DNA of 64,000 bases from Euonymus europaeus (GCA_963580455.1 OY756968.1:18507996-18571995), one strand, 5' to 3'. Shown: positions 24,187-35,785, counted from the stretch's first letter. Translations and numbers: made by a program. The notes: generated by a model not told the origin, from the sequence alone.

Positions 24187-24688
24187 TGTTATGTGCATTC
24201 GTCATTTGTCAGTAGATAAGTTTTTCTGTGATAAGGCTCTGTTAGTTTGTCAATTGGAAAATGTTGATCAATAGAATTTCAAAGCAAGTTTGTGGTAAGA
24301 CTGGTGGAAGTTCTTGACAGCTAATATACCTATCATTTGATCAATGTTTGTTTATTTGTTTGTCCTTAAATTGACTTTTCTTCTGAGTGCATATCTATTT
24401 TCCAACTCCATGAGAGAAATTCATAGCACAGAAATCCTTCTCTACCCTGTGAGAATATGGAGTTGAGGCTTTTACTTGGATAATATTTTGAGGTTATATG
24501 CATTATGGATTGTGGTATGAAGATTTTGGCTTAGCACACACACACAAGTGTTGGAAGTTGTGACTATACTAATCTGGATAGGAATTGTGATCTCTTACCT
24601 TTTGTTCTAGTTTGTTACTTTCACTCATTTCTCATAATATTTTTACGCTTGAATTACTAGGGACTAGCAATAAGCTGGTTGGGGGTTG

Positions 24689-26217
24689 TGATAAGTGCCA
24701 GAATATACGTTTTTAAAGTGATAAAATACTACCAAAGCAATGCCAAGAAATTGTGCTTAAAAGCTGAATTTTCAAGATTATTGTACTTAAGATCTTCTTG
24801 GCTGTTTTGCAGGTTAACAGGTAGTAAGAGCTGTCGGAATGAAATTTGATCTTCAGTAAATTTTTAGAGGACACTTCAAGCTTTGCAGGAAGTGCTGGTT
24901 CACAAAAATCAGAGTTCGTTTGGGCCTCTAAAGGTTGCCTCAAAGTCAAGTTTGGAAGTTATATCCGAAGCAGAATTTCTGTTTGCAGACCAGACCTTTA
25001 GAAGCCCATAACTTGAGTTTCTGATATCCAAATTGAGTGATTCAAAAGCCCATAATTATCTTCACATTTGTATCTACAATATTGATGAAGGGTTTGAGTT
25101 CATAATAGGCTTCGTTTAGGCCCAGAATATAGTTACAAGATTAGTGTGTAATTGGATGTTGATGTCATTGATGATACCATTTCCATTCAAAGAGTGGACA
25201 ATCCACCACACCAATTTGATGGACAATCCACCACCAAAAGATGGCACTAACTCCTCCACTATGTGCTCATTTTCTCTATAAATAGAGAGGAGTAGGAGCT
25301 AGGAGGGGGAGCTTGGAGACAAGAAGGAAAGAAGGAGAAGAATTGGAGGCAAAAAGAGGAGAAGGAAAAGAAGAAAACAAGGCTTGTGTTTGTAATTATG
25401 TTTTTATGTTTCATGTTTTATTTGGTTATGTATAACTAAACTCTTGTTAGTTAGGGCTTGTCTTGAAGCCCAAGCATGCTTTCAATTTTATAAGTTGTGT
25501 GTGGATTTCAATTTCTACAAGCATGATGATTTTGATTTTTCCATGTTATGTGAGTTCTAGTATCTTGTTTCTTTGAGTAGCTAACTTTGAAGCATGTATT
25601 AGAATTAATTGTTGTAGAACATGGTCAATTGCCTTGTTGAATATGTTCTTTCTTGCAACATATAATTCAGTTGAAAATGAATTATGAAAAATCAATTTTT
25701 GAACACCTAAGTACAAATACCATGTATTAGGATTCTTGTGACATTTATATTCTCTTTGCTCTTATTGGATTCTTGATTGTTGATTGATGCAGACGCCATG
25801 CTAGATTTCGATTAAGAATACACGTAATGAGGTATACACCATACACTTTACATGCAATTAAGAGAAAATCATACAACTTGAGTTTGGCCATGACCTTGTT
25901 GTGAATGTTGTCATCATATGCTTGTTTGAATTGTTAATCTATTATTTCTTATAAATTGTTTGAATGTCTTGTGGTGGATAGTGAGTCTTAGCTATTATTT
26001 TCATTAATATCAATTCTCATTCTTGTTCTTAACATCAATTTCTTCGTCTTAATTTTTATCTATTTCAGGACTTAACCCCCCCTTGTATCAATTATATTCA
26101 GGTGTAAGATTGTATATCTATTAGCATCACTCCTTGTGGGATCGACTCTTACTTGTTCACTATATATATTAATTGTACATTTGTAGGTTATTTTAAATTG
26201 TTACTAACGACATAACA
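24689..26217 (+). repeat. Right LTR, full length 1,529 bp
   Basis: Runs from TGATAAGTGCC to ACGACATAACA and is followed by the TGAGA duplication. Near its 3' end it carries CCTTGTGGGATCGACTCTTAC, a wording common at the 3' end of plant Ty3/gypsy LTRs. Confidence 0.92.
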
Positions 26218-26383
26218 TGAGATAGTTGATAATCCAATTCATTGCGATTGAACAAACATGTTAAGGTCAATCGGCACTTTATCAAGGAGAAGCTTGACAA
26301 GAAGAACTGTTAATGGATGTTTTAACGCATGCTATTTTGGCTAAAGTGTTCCTTGACTCTCTTGACAAGTTGGGCTTGAGGGA
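26218..26383 (+). pseudogene. copia RNase H (3' part)
   Basis: Starts with the TGAGA duplication, then reads IVDNPIHCD, shifts frame and gives KHVKVNRHFIKEKLDKK, the conserved copia RNase H end, and LDKLGLRD. It ends where another LTR begins at 26384. Confidence 0.88.
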
Positions 26384-26880
26384 TGATGAGTCCATATTTT
26401 GTTCATACATTTGGCTTGGAATGCTTTGATTTTAAATCATTGTGTGTCTATTTTACCTCTCAATTGCTCTATATGTGTTTTTGTAGGGGGTTTGACAAAC
26501 AAGATGGATTTGGGCTTAAAACTTCAATTTTGATGTACTGACATTCAATTAGCCATTGTGATTGCTACAAAGCTCCGATGTCATTGATTCTAGTGGCGTT
26601 GGAAACTAACATCTCAAGCTTTTCACAAATATCAAGATTGGAAATATCAAACCACGAATAAAAAAGCTATGAGCATACAAAGTCTGCTGCGAAATGGGTT
26701 AAAGTGCAAAGTTTTGAATTATATCACTTTTGGGCCCACTGAAAGAACCAATTGAAGCCAAATTTTTCTAGCCCATATCTAGGGGCAATTACAGGATTTT
26801 TTTATTAGATTATGTGTTCGTATGATTCCTATTTCCAAAGAACTTCATGAATTCCTTGTGTTTAATTTATGCCAATAAGA
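26384..26880 (+). mobile_element. LTR fragment of an Athila/Tat-like element
   Basis: Begins TGATGAGTCCATATTTTGTT abutting the copia remnant. The same head appears in reverse at 32653, where a polypurine tract precedes it, which supports calling it an LTR 5' end. The 3' limit is unclear. Confidence 0.55.
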
Positions 26881-26975
26881 TGGATATATTGCATATAGGA
26901 ACATCCGACCTACACCAATAAGATGGATATATTGCATATAAGAACATCCGACCTACACCAATAAGATGGGTAGTA
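26872..26975. repeat. 43-bp tandem repeat
   Basis: CCAATAAGATGG starts at 26872, 26915 and 26958; the first two units are almost identical and the third is partial. Confidence 0.92.
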
Positions 26976-28047
26976 ATCAAGTTTTGGGAAATTCAACTTG
27001 GGTACGAGATCTTTGTAATTGATTTTCCATTTATTTATTTGGTTCCAAATACATGGTTAAAACATATCAATGGTAGAATCCAAAGTCTTGGTATTTTCTC
27101 AATTGTTAACAATACCGAAAATTCATAAAAATATCTTTTAATTCCTTTCTTAAATTTTCTGATTTAAATCACTCAATCCCAAATTGTGTGGAATTTTAAT
27201 TTACTTGTCACGTGTTTGGTTGAAATTTTAATTACAGTCTCTTGGAAGCAAACCTGTAGTTGCATATCTATACTATCATTGATCTGTGCGCTTACAGGAT
27301 AGGGCTGAGCCATATAACATTTTTCTTTTCACATAAAGCATTGGCAATCTATTCTATGAGCCTTAATTAAAGGGCATTGATGGGCAACAAAGGAAAGGAT
27401 GGTTCAATATTTAACTATTATTATTTAAAGATCAACAAGCGACTTATTTGGCAATACATCTTTCGATAAAATCTTCACGAAATGCATGATTTGAATGTTC
27501 ATTGACTATTACAAGTTTCATTATTTTAAACAAGAAATCAAAAAAAATATAAATAGTGAAATAAATATATGTCGAAAAGCACAATATACATGCAAATTAC
27601 TTACAAAATATAGATTGAAAGATTTACAACTCGATTTTTGCGTTCACATCTCTTGGAGGCAAAATTGATCATTCTATCAATAATGCTTCTGGACCGTTTA
27701 TTTTAAGGCTTGGTGGTTAGAATTATCATCGCATTGGTTCTTTGCTTTCAGCAAATGGAGAATCTCCTAAGTTTGCATAGTTGTATGTATATGATACTGA
27801 GCATGAAGTTATGAATAGAATCAATGCCATTAGTTGTACTGATAATGATGCAATTGATGAAGAAATCGTTAGGAGTTTGATTAGCATGTTTGATGGACTC
27901 AATCGATTGTAAGAACATTTCGAATGGCAAGAGATAGGTTCCATAAAAGTGATATTAGACCTATAAGGTTAAGATTATGTGCAAGGAGAAATGGTGATAG
28001 TGATCAATACAATGTTCGTATGTCCTCAGAGATTGTAGGATTAGTTG

Positions 28048-28055
28048 TTGGTGAT
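28048..28055 (+). repeat. 8-bp target duplication TTGGTGAT (left)
   Basis: Repeated at 30249-30256 on the far side of the MITE/solo-LTR insert. Confidence 0.75.
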
Positions 28056-30248
28056 TTTGGCCTCCGTTTGTTTCAAAGTATAAGTTAGTTTATACTCTGG
28101 CACCCATATTCTCAGACATTCTCAGCTTTTACGCTTTACGAGAGCTTATACTCTATGAGACATACTCTGATCCAAACGGACCTGTAACGCCCCGTCCTAC
28201 GAAACCCTAATTCCTGAGCTTGTAGTCCAGAACGTTACTTACAGTATAGACTCACCCTACATTTAATGCAGATCCACTTCCATAAAAAAAAATTCCACCA
28301 CATCTAAGTAAAGTAACCTAATCTGAAATAAAAATGTCAACTTATATATTATAAATAGGCGGTAACATCTAATAAATATTCTCTAAGTATAATGCTGTGA
28401 ATCTTATACTTTTCATTCTCGTTACCGAATCTAAACTTATTACTAAACATCAAGCTATTAACTGTAAATGTATAAATGAATGAAATACTTAATTAATCAA
28501 TGAGCTGACTTCCGTCAGATGAGCATTCTTTTCATGGATCTATGGCGACGCCATCAACTCCTAAGTCAGCATAATCCTCTGAGCTATCATAACCTGCATC
28601 ACGGAACATAGTGAGTCGAGGCCCAGCAAGTAATACTTATGCATGAATGCATGTGAACCTCAACTTTAGAAAACAATCAGCCATTTAAATCATTTCTTTT
28701 CCAGTGCTCGGGCCCTCAACCTAGGTAAACTGCTACAGAGCAACCGGTCGGGATTTTTGTTTAATGCTCTACCATAGAGCCCATTCAGTTAACATCCGTA
28801 TCATTTATTTATTTTCATTTTTCATTTTCTTTTCATTTAACAGTAATTCATAAACCTTCCTCTTTCCAATACACCTCTCTATAGTAGTAATACCCGGTCC
28901 GTAAAAATACTTTTCATTAAACTTAACTTTTCCTTTTCATGTAATGTAATGCAATGCATCGTGCTTATGAACAATATTTAATACATCAATAAATCATATG
29001 CAACAAGTCACTCTTAATAACAACAAAACCGTCATCATATCAGTTCATCACCATATTCAGTTCAAGCGCATAACAGTACACATTTCATTCCACACAGAAA
29101 TATATTGACAGTTCAGTCGTGCAATTATAGTATACAAACATCACATTCAATACAATTATAACATAAATGAACCATTCATAACACAATTCATATATAACTC
29201 ATCATAAGTTGTCAATCAAATGCGTATTAATAGTCAAAGAATTAACACAGGTAATAGCGCATACAATCAATAAATTACATTGTCCCGTAATACAGTGGAA
29301 TATTACTTACTGTGGTGAACTCCCGTAAATACCGATAATTCAGTTACATAAGTTGGTTCCTGAAACCCAAACAACATCCGCAATGCTTTGTTAATCCTAT
29401 TATGTTTAATTCATTAACTAATACCCTTATTTTATTTCATTTTTAATTAATTTATTTTTATTAAAACTATTAAGTTAATACAATTAACTTAACTCAATTA
29501 CCTAAACCTAATACAATTATTTAACATTAATTAATTACATTAAATCCACCGGGTCAATTAGGTCAACTGGGTCTCCCATATTCAACTGGGTCTCCCATAT
29601 TCAACTGGGTCACGTTGACCCGATTGGTCTCACATACGCGGGTCAAAAGACCCGCTTGATAGGAGATCAGGTCGTCGCCGGTGCATGGGGCGGTAGAACC
29701 CACGGCTGTTACAAGTATAACGTGGATGACCGGACGAATACAATGGTAGTGTTCACTACCTGAACGGTGGCCAGAGTAGGGAGAATCGGCGTCCTCAAGG
29801 TGGCGGCACAACATGCTTCTTCCCTTCCGTTGACGGCCTAAACCGATCTGGTTCCATCCGAAAATGACCTCTTCGAACTCCCCGAACAGAGGTGGTTCTC
29901 CCCGTGTCTATCATTTCGTGATTCGTCGCCGGCGGTGCCAAGGGCGTTTCCGTCGCCGCCTCCCATGCGCTGCAACTAGGTTTTCCCCACCTCGTGATTC
30001 GTGCTAACCTTTTATTTTTATTTTAATTCCCTAATTAAACTTGAATCTAATTTTACCTTTCCACCCTCGCCGACTTATTCCTTTCTCTTAAACACCCTTT
30101 TCTTTTTTTTTTCTTTTTTTTGACCTACCCTTTGATCATCTCTAGACCTATATTAATTCCTACGAAATTATAGATTCGTGTTTGTTCGCCGGAGAATTAC
30201 AATTATTCATAAAAAATAAAACTTATTATTCGGGGTATTACAGGACCC
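28056..30248. mobile_element. MITE of about 128 bp, split by a solo LTR
   Basis: Left part 28056-28182, right remnant GGACCC (30243-30248). The ends are inverted: GGCCTCCGTTTG on the left and CAAACGGACCC on the right, with internal AGTATAAG/CTTATACT complementarity. It is flanked by TTGGTGAT on both sides, suggesting a hAT-type 8-bp duplication. Superfamily is tentative. Confidence 0.65.
28183..30242 (+). mobile_element. Solo LTR, 2,060 bp, Ty3/gypsy type
   Basis: Begins TGTAACGCCCCG, ends CGGGGTATTACA, and is flanked by GGACC at 28178-28182 and 30243-30247. No coding region is credible inside. The CGAGGCCCAGCAAGTAA wording near 28618 is common in gypsy LTRs. A 19-bp TCAACTGGGTCTCCCATAT repeat occurs near 29562-29610. 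Orientation is arbitrary because no internal region remains. Confidence 0.82.
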
Positions 30249-31109
30249 TTGGTGATAATTCTGAGTTTAGGGATATAATTGTGGAGGACAAGGTTAAAGG
30301 ATTGAAGCGTATTGATGAATTCCATCTGAGTTTTATGGCGATGCAATATCCATTGTTATTTCCTTATGGCGAGGATGGGTATTCAAAATTTTTGAAATAT
30401 GAAAATGTGATTTGTAATCGTCCCACGGAAAGAACATGTGTGACTATGAGAGAATATTATGCATATAGACTTCAACAAATGTCTGGAGAAGGAAAAACAC
30501 TGATTAAAAGTGGTAAACTTTTTCAACAGTTCATTGTGGATGCATATGAATGTGTAGAAGAACAACGATTACATTTCATTCGATGTAATAAAAAAAACTA
30601 CATACTGGAAAATATAAAGGTGTGTGTGATGCTTTTGCTACTGGAAATATTGATGATAATTCTATTGGCAAGCGGATTCTCCTACCATCAAGTTTTATTG
30701 GAGGACCACGTTATAGAGTCGCTATCGAAGAGCAGAGAGATAGAGAGAAAGTACCTACACCAAAATACAGACAAACATCAACTCAGATAGAAATTCACAT
30801 AAAGTCTTTATGATGGGGCTATACACATACAAAAAAGTCTACGTAATCATTGAATGTAGATAAGAGATATCAACATTATTGATTACAGCATTATTCACAC
30901 AAACAAACAAAAACATTAAATAAAAGAAGCACAATTGTCTTCCGCGTATAATTAGCACAATACATAAATAAGCTAACATTGATTAAAAAAAAACAATAAC
31001 GCGGCGAACCCTTACTTTTCTTCTTCCACTCTCAATATTACCAATTATTCAAACTCTCTTTTCATTATTCTTGTTTCTTTTGACCAGTTTTTCCTCCCTC
31101 CTAAACAGT

Positions 31110-32100
31110 ATGCCACGCCGCCCACGAGTTGCTATTACAGCTCCTTCATCTTCGAAGGCTTTATTTGCTCAAGCTGAATCATTCTAGAGCAAAGAACCGA
31201 CTCTAACATCCTCAACCAACCTGAAAATCAATGGGCACTAAGCTACCTTCGAGATCATTCTTTGTTATTCTTAGTCGAACCAGATCCAAAAGACGATTAT
31301 CCAGTGTATCCTGATATAGTTAAATCCTTTTATCACACTCTTCAGGAATTACCACACTCTTCTCGAGCTCAACCAATTTATCAGGTTGATCTCCCTGGTA
31401 TTCTACTTCAATTCACACCAGCAGATGTGAGTTCATGTTTTGGATTTCTGCCTACCACTGATGTCGCTACAGGCTTTCAATCGCAAATCTCTATTTCCAA
31501 AGAAAAAATGATTGATGATATGTGTCAAAGAAGACACGATCGAGATGCTAGTGCTACCCGTCGATCTTATTTTCCACCAAAGTTATGGTTATTGATGATG
31601 CTCTCCGGAGCAACTTATGCCCCATTGACCATACTCAACAGCGACGGGGCAATATTTTTTTCGTCCTCTACCACGTGTATCGCGGAGCATGGTTTGATCT
31701 TGGAATGATTTACATAGAGAATATTCTAAAGGCGAAGTTCTTTGTGCAGAAAAGATTAATCAAGGTTGGACAATTATATTTCCCATGACTCATCACGCAG
31801 TTGCTTTACAGCAAGGGCATCCGCCCTCCTCGATGTCAACTATCTTCCGCATATACAGTAGCTATTTTGGAGAAATCTACTTGGCGTCAGAGTACAACAC
31901 ACATGACCACCATTTCTTGAAGATAACGAACACCACCATTTTCGGTTGCATTACCACTGGAAGCATCTCAATCTCCTCCTGCCGAACCACCAATGTGTCA
32001 CCACAGTCACAAACTACTCACCCGCTTGCTTCAGTTAGAGGTTGGACAGCTCAGGCTGGAACACATGTTGACTGTACTCATTGATATGGTCCAACACTAA
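31110..32100 (+). pseudogene. Putative plant transposon protein, second copy, frameshifted
   Basis: Starts MPRRPRVAITAPSSSKAL at 31110, hits a stop at 31187 and continues in other frames. It aligns throughout with 22654-23577: QRTDSNILNQPENQWALSYLRDHSLLFLVEPDPKDD, then YQVDLPGILLQFTPADVSSCFGF, then RSNLCPIDHTQQRRGNI in the next frame, ending HMLTVLIDMVQH. It shows what the first copy's N-terminus looked like. Similarity extends past the stop to about 32300. Confidence 0.85.
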
Positions 32101-32339
32101 GGACTTCTCAATACAACCATTGTCTGGGAATTTCTCACCTCAGGTTAAACACCATTACATGGTTTGTTGAATGTTGGTTGAATGCAGAAGAATCATAAAG
32201 ATCAAATTTTGTTAAAAGAACAATGTTGTAATTTACTAAACCTTTGTTTAAGATATAATATTTTGTTCCAAAAAAACAAAAAACAAAAGAAGGAAAGAAA
32301 AAAGAGAAAAACAAAAACAAAAAAAGACAAAGTTGGAAA

Positions 32340-32990
32340 AGAAAAATAATGTGACATTAAACTAAACACCATCCTGTTAGTCCTACAACTATCCTTCTTG
32401 ATCACACCCCAAATCCTTCTCCTATACAAGTTGGAATACAACAGCGTCATACATGTGCATCTCAATTTACTAAAGGATACCGGATACGAATCTCCCTACC
32501 CACATACAAAACAACTACATCAAGTTATTAAATCAAAACGCAACCAAAATGACAAATAGCGGGAAAAAAACAAAAAAAGAGGAACAACCCGCCGCAAAGT
32601 GCGGGCTGCGACTCTAGTTACACTAAAAGTATGAATAAAATATGGACTCATCAAAATCCCCCACACTTAGACTTTGCTAGTTCCGAGCAAAGGTAGAATA
32701 AACCATAAGGTATGACAATTAAAAATTAACACCTATCTCACTTTCGCAAGAATCATGGTTACATTTGGCTTATGCAATAAGTCTTTAAATCCCTAGGTCT
32801 CCCTAGTGGATGAGTTTTTTCTCGTGAGGGTTTACCAAAAATTGACCCACAAACATTCAAAACAATGATCATCATTCCATATCACGTCAAGAGCAATATC
32901 AATTCGCACAAACTGTACATACACCAACTACTTCAACCACGTGAACTCCCCAACCACCAAAATAAGTAAGTATAATAAAGTCTCATGATA
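32340..32990 (-). mobile_element. 3' end of an Athila/Tat-like element (internal end, PPT, LTR head)
   Basis: On the minus strand an internal end with TGCTCGGAACTAGCAAAGTC and a purine tract (AAGTGTGGGGGATTT, about 32669-32655) is followed at 32653 by TGATGAGTCCATATTTTATT, the LTR head also seen at 26384. The GGACTAGCAA-purine wording resembles the 3' internal end at 24661. The LTR is cut off somewhere before 32340. Confidence 0.6.
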
Positions 32991-33169
32991 TTTGCTCCAT
33001 TAATCACTTTATCAAGTAGTATAGTGCCTAGTGGAAACACATAAATATTTTACTTTCAGATGATCATGGCACAAATATGATAATAATCCCAAAATTATCA
33101 TAATTAACAAATAAAAGTATCCTGATAGAACGTAAGTTTTAATAGCACATGAAGTGCCTGAACCATCTA

Positions 33170-34110
33170 ATAACACTGATGGTGCTATCATCATTAATGA
33201 AATCATCATCTTTTTCATCAGTGAGGGCATATGAAGTGCCCACAACATCTATGAATGTGGAGCTGTTCGATTCATTTTCAATGTCCTAGAAATCTTTGTT
33301 ACTTTTGCTATGTCATTGGACATAGTTGTGTAATGCACAGAACACGACCCCTATTTGTGCTTTTGTGTCATACGAATAAGATGGCATCTGGTTTAAAATT
33401 TTTCATATATGCTTTTTCACTCTAAATGCCCTCTCTATTACATTACGGAGGGACGAGTACTTGCGGTTGAATTTCTCCCGTGGTCTATTTGGGCGACAAC
33501 TAGATCTCCACTCAGATAGATGATATCTTTTGCCCTTATAAGGCATAAGATAACTGAACTTGTTTGAGTAACCCGCATCTACCAAATAATACTTTCCTAC
33601 ACATTGAACACAGCTATCGAACATTTTTTTCTTTTAATAAAAATGAATAATCTAATCAAGAATGTGTCACTAAAACACACCTCAGGGCAGATGCAGAAAG
33701 TTATATTCTAGTTTCCTAGTTACCCAGTCCAAAACCAGTACATCATGGGCCGACCTCTCAAATTTTGGAGTGACAAATAAACACATCATGTTGAAATCAC
33801 AAATTGTTAGGACATTATGGCTCGAGTAACCCTTTTCTATTGATATAACAATTTTGATCATTCATAGGTACTAATTTCTTATACGTGTACCGTTCAACTC
33901 TCCAATAACACCTTTGAATAGGCATAGTTTCAAATCACTTCTTATTTTAGCAATGACTAGGTCCAATTGGTTGTCCCTCTACTTGATTTCATTGATCGCT
34001 AGTGAGTACACCAAACACGAAATCAGGTGGAATATCTGAGACACTGTCTCACCTGAGTGTTGGAACCTTTCTTGAACTAATATGTTACCAGCTCTTAGAC
34101 TAGTTGATTC
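33170..34110 (-). pseudogene. PIF/Harbinger transposase (DDE_Tnp_4), degraded
   Basis: Minus-strand order is VQERFQHSGETVSQIFH (about 34080-34030), VIGELNGTRI (about 33920), the RKGYSSHNVL/ICDFNM-like segment, ERSAHDVLVLDW (about 33760-33725), GKYYLVDAGYSNKF (about 33600-33560), PYKGKRYHLSEW, SSLRNVIERAFRVKK (about 33455-33412) and MPSYSYDTKAQIGVVFCALHNYV (about 33385-33320). This is the HARBI1-type nuclease order. The first catalytic block reads ELNGT instead of AIDGT, and there are stops, so it is inactive. Terminal repeats were not found. Confidence 0.85.
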
Positions 34111-34149
34111 TATACTATCCCACTAGGAAGAATTAGCCCTACATTCTCA

Positions 34150-34870
34150 ATGTTTGCATTTGCTTCATCCAACTCTTTTCCCATAATCTTCCAATCATTT
34201 ATTCCATCTATTATGTGTTGACATTCATCATTCAAATGTTGATAGAAATACATAGTCAATTGCCGCGGTAAGAACTCATGGTTTAGGCAACTGATAATCA
34301 ACACCTTGTATATCTCTCATGCTTGATACGATGGTTCCCCTTTATTCTACCTAAAGTGATAGATCTTGACGGCAGTTTTGAACCATATCTTTGCATCACC
34401 CCTTTAAAGAGAAAGGGAATAGCATGAGACATATAAACTCGTAAGAGATTCTTTGAATTTTCTAAGTTTCATAACAAATCCAAGAAGTTATTGATATGCT
34501 TACTAGCATCTTGATTCTCGGCACTGAAAAATTTAGGGAGCTTATTAATAACATATCCCTTGATTTCATTTGGATAATTTGCGATAATATTAGGATAAAA
34601 TGTAAGATTGTGGAGAAGAAAATTGAGACATAGAATAATCTTGTATTATTCTTGAAGCATTGACATTGTTGTTTAGCCTAACTCAGTCATTATTGTCATC
34701 CATTATGTTTGCAACTTCTTTGCTTTTCTCTTCTTCCTTGGATTCATCTCGGTCAACTACTGATCTAGAGTGCTCAAGGGAATGAGTTTCACTATGATTG
34801 CGATGGGATGCCCAATATCTAGGTCATAAGGAACTATTTCACCACTTTTAGATCAAAGTCCTTGCATTTA
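34150..34870 (-). pseudogene. Athila/Tat-like gag fragment
   Basis: Minus-strand text includes LPKFFSAENQDASKHINNFLDL, HAIPFLFKG, and the open piece 34304-34110 with LLIISCLNHEF-like and FYQHLND words of the retrotransposon gag 'CP.HG..W....FY.GL' region. Several stops. It begins about 90 bp after the primer-site-like sequence at 34970. Confidence 0.6.
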
Positions 34871-34952
34871 CCAAGATAATGAGAATTGTTAAATTAGTAG
34901 ACAAACAAATAGAAGAAGTAATAGAATAGTTTAATGGAATTTAAATAAACAA

Positions 34953-34970
34953 TCCCTGACAATGATGTCA
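34953..34970 (-). other. Degenerate primer-binding site of the gag remnant
   Basis: TGACATCATTGTCAGGGA on the minus strand resembles TGGCGCCGTTGCCGGGGA, the usual site in Athila/Tat elements, and lies just upstream of the gag remnant in the right orientation. Confidence 0.45.
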
Positions 34971-35099
34971 AAAACTTATTTGTCACAAATTCAACCTATA
35001 AAATAAGTCAAACTCACACAAATTTATCCTACAAGCGCACATATCTATTAATAAAATTCATATCCAATCATGGAGTTGATATGGATTTGGGTTGATATG

Positions 35100-35785
35100 G
35101 ATTTGGGTTGGATTATGATGGTGTACTGATTTGAGAGTTATACTTGAGGATGGTAGTGGTGGAGCCTACTCGATGTCTACCCTACAGATTGATTGATTGT
35201 TGATGTTTATGACAGGTTCGGAGATTCTTTACCCTATTAGGGTATTATTGTATGGTTCCCTTTATGTACTTTTATACCTTTCAGATTTTCTTACTTTATT
35301 TCTGTTAATTTCATATACCTCTTGGGTTTTATTTCCCAGTTATTCTGATGTTTGATACTTCTTTATATCCCCACTGAGCTTTGTGGCTCATCCTTTTCAT
35401 TCTCATGTTTTTCAGGTGAGATAGCCGGAGTGGATGATCAGCGCAGGGATGCATGAGACGTGATGTGTAGCTGCTGTGGGGATGTCGTGTTTGTGTTTAG
35501 TATTTATCTTTTCATCTTTATGATGTTTTGGGTTCTTCCGCTGTAGACTCTGGATTGCGGGTTATGTTATGTTGGCCGTATGTTGGGATTTTACTTGAGG
35601 TTTATTTCCATATATATATATATATATATGTGTGTGGCTATTTATGTAGTTATCTGGTTGATTTATAGTGTTTGGGGTAGATATTGGGTTTAAATCCGGT
35701 TCGGGGAACGGATGGGTTCCCTGCTAGTCACGCCTTTGGGATTCATGGGTGCTCATCCGCGCCTATCTGGGAGAGGGGCGTGACA
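35100..35785 (+). mobile_element. Ty3/gypsy LTR 3' portion
   Basis: GC-richer than its surroundings, with CCCACTGAGCTTTGTGGCTCA (about 35370) and an end GAGAGGGGCGTGACA at 35785. These wordings are typical of Tekay/Del-type LTR tails. It contains a (TA)n run near 35612-35630. No internal region follows. Confidence 0.5.

Larger units (their letters stand above)
21768..26217 (+). mobile_element. Young non-autonomous LTR retrotransposon, 4.45 kb
   Basis: The ends are TG...CA, flanked by 5-bp duplications TGAGA. The right LTR is 24689-26217 (1,529 bp). The left LTR is truncated to 21768-22642 (875 bp). Over the shared 875 bp I count six substitutions, so insertion was recent. The internal part holds one ORF (22654-23577), an A/G-rich run (24113-24186), and before the right LTR a GGGACTAGCAATAAGC-TTGGGGGTTG stretch as polypurine tract. 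There is no protease, RT or integrase, so it depends on another element. The primer site was lost with the left-LTR deletion. Confidence 0.92.
20182..26383 (+). mobile_element. Ty1/copia remnant interrupted by a younger LTR element
   Basis: It starts with TGGTATCAGAACC at 20182, the initiator-tRNA-Met type primer site of copia elements. Gag-like text follows (LAFKLNNTNFRIWSKMM near 20400-20450), then RT C-terminal and RNase H text (21049-21767). The reading resumes at 26218: removing 21768-26217 plus one TGAGA restores the frame through NKAACEIVDNPIH, the copia RNase H context. Integrase and most of RT are deleted before about 21040, and several stops are present. Confidence 0.88.
27637..30712 (+). 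mobile_element. Helitron remnant (Rep/helicase-like N-terminal part)
   Basis: Two coding blocks, 27637-28055 and 30249-30712, join in frame when the MITE and solo LTR between them are removed, giving VVGDNSEFRDIIVEDK. The helicase core and the Helitron ends were not found. Confidence 0.85.
27637..30712 (+). pseudogene. Helitron_like_N domain protein, interrupted
   Basis: Signatures of the plant Helitron N-terminal domain occur in order: FAFTSLGGKID, NYHRIGSLL, ESPKFA-LYVYDTEHEV (before the insert); then RDIIVEDK, LKRIDEFHLSFMAMQYPLLFPYGEDGY, VTMREYYAYRLQ, GKLFQQFIVDAYECVEEQRL and, after a frameshift, GKRILLPSSFIGGPRY. Two stops sit where relatives have Gln (TAG for CAG before NYHRIG and before LYVY). 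The domain is part of the Rep/helicase region needed for rolling-circle transposition. Confidence 0.88.

Noticed and set aside
24070..24274. Lysine-rich ORF over the A/G run at 24113-24186
   Set aside because: It is a translation of low-complexity DNA in the non-coding 3' region of the LTR element; the sister copy has no matching ORF.
29563..29814. 83-codon minus ORF in the solo LTR
   Set aside because: LTRs are non-coding and this frame includes a 19-bp tandem repeat; no recognisable domain.
29700..30000. GC-richer segment as a possible gene exon
   Set aside because: It falls within the GGACC-flanked solo LTR and has no sustained frame or splice signals.
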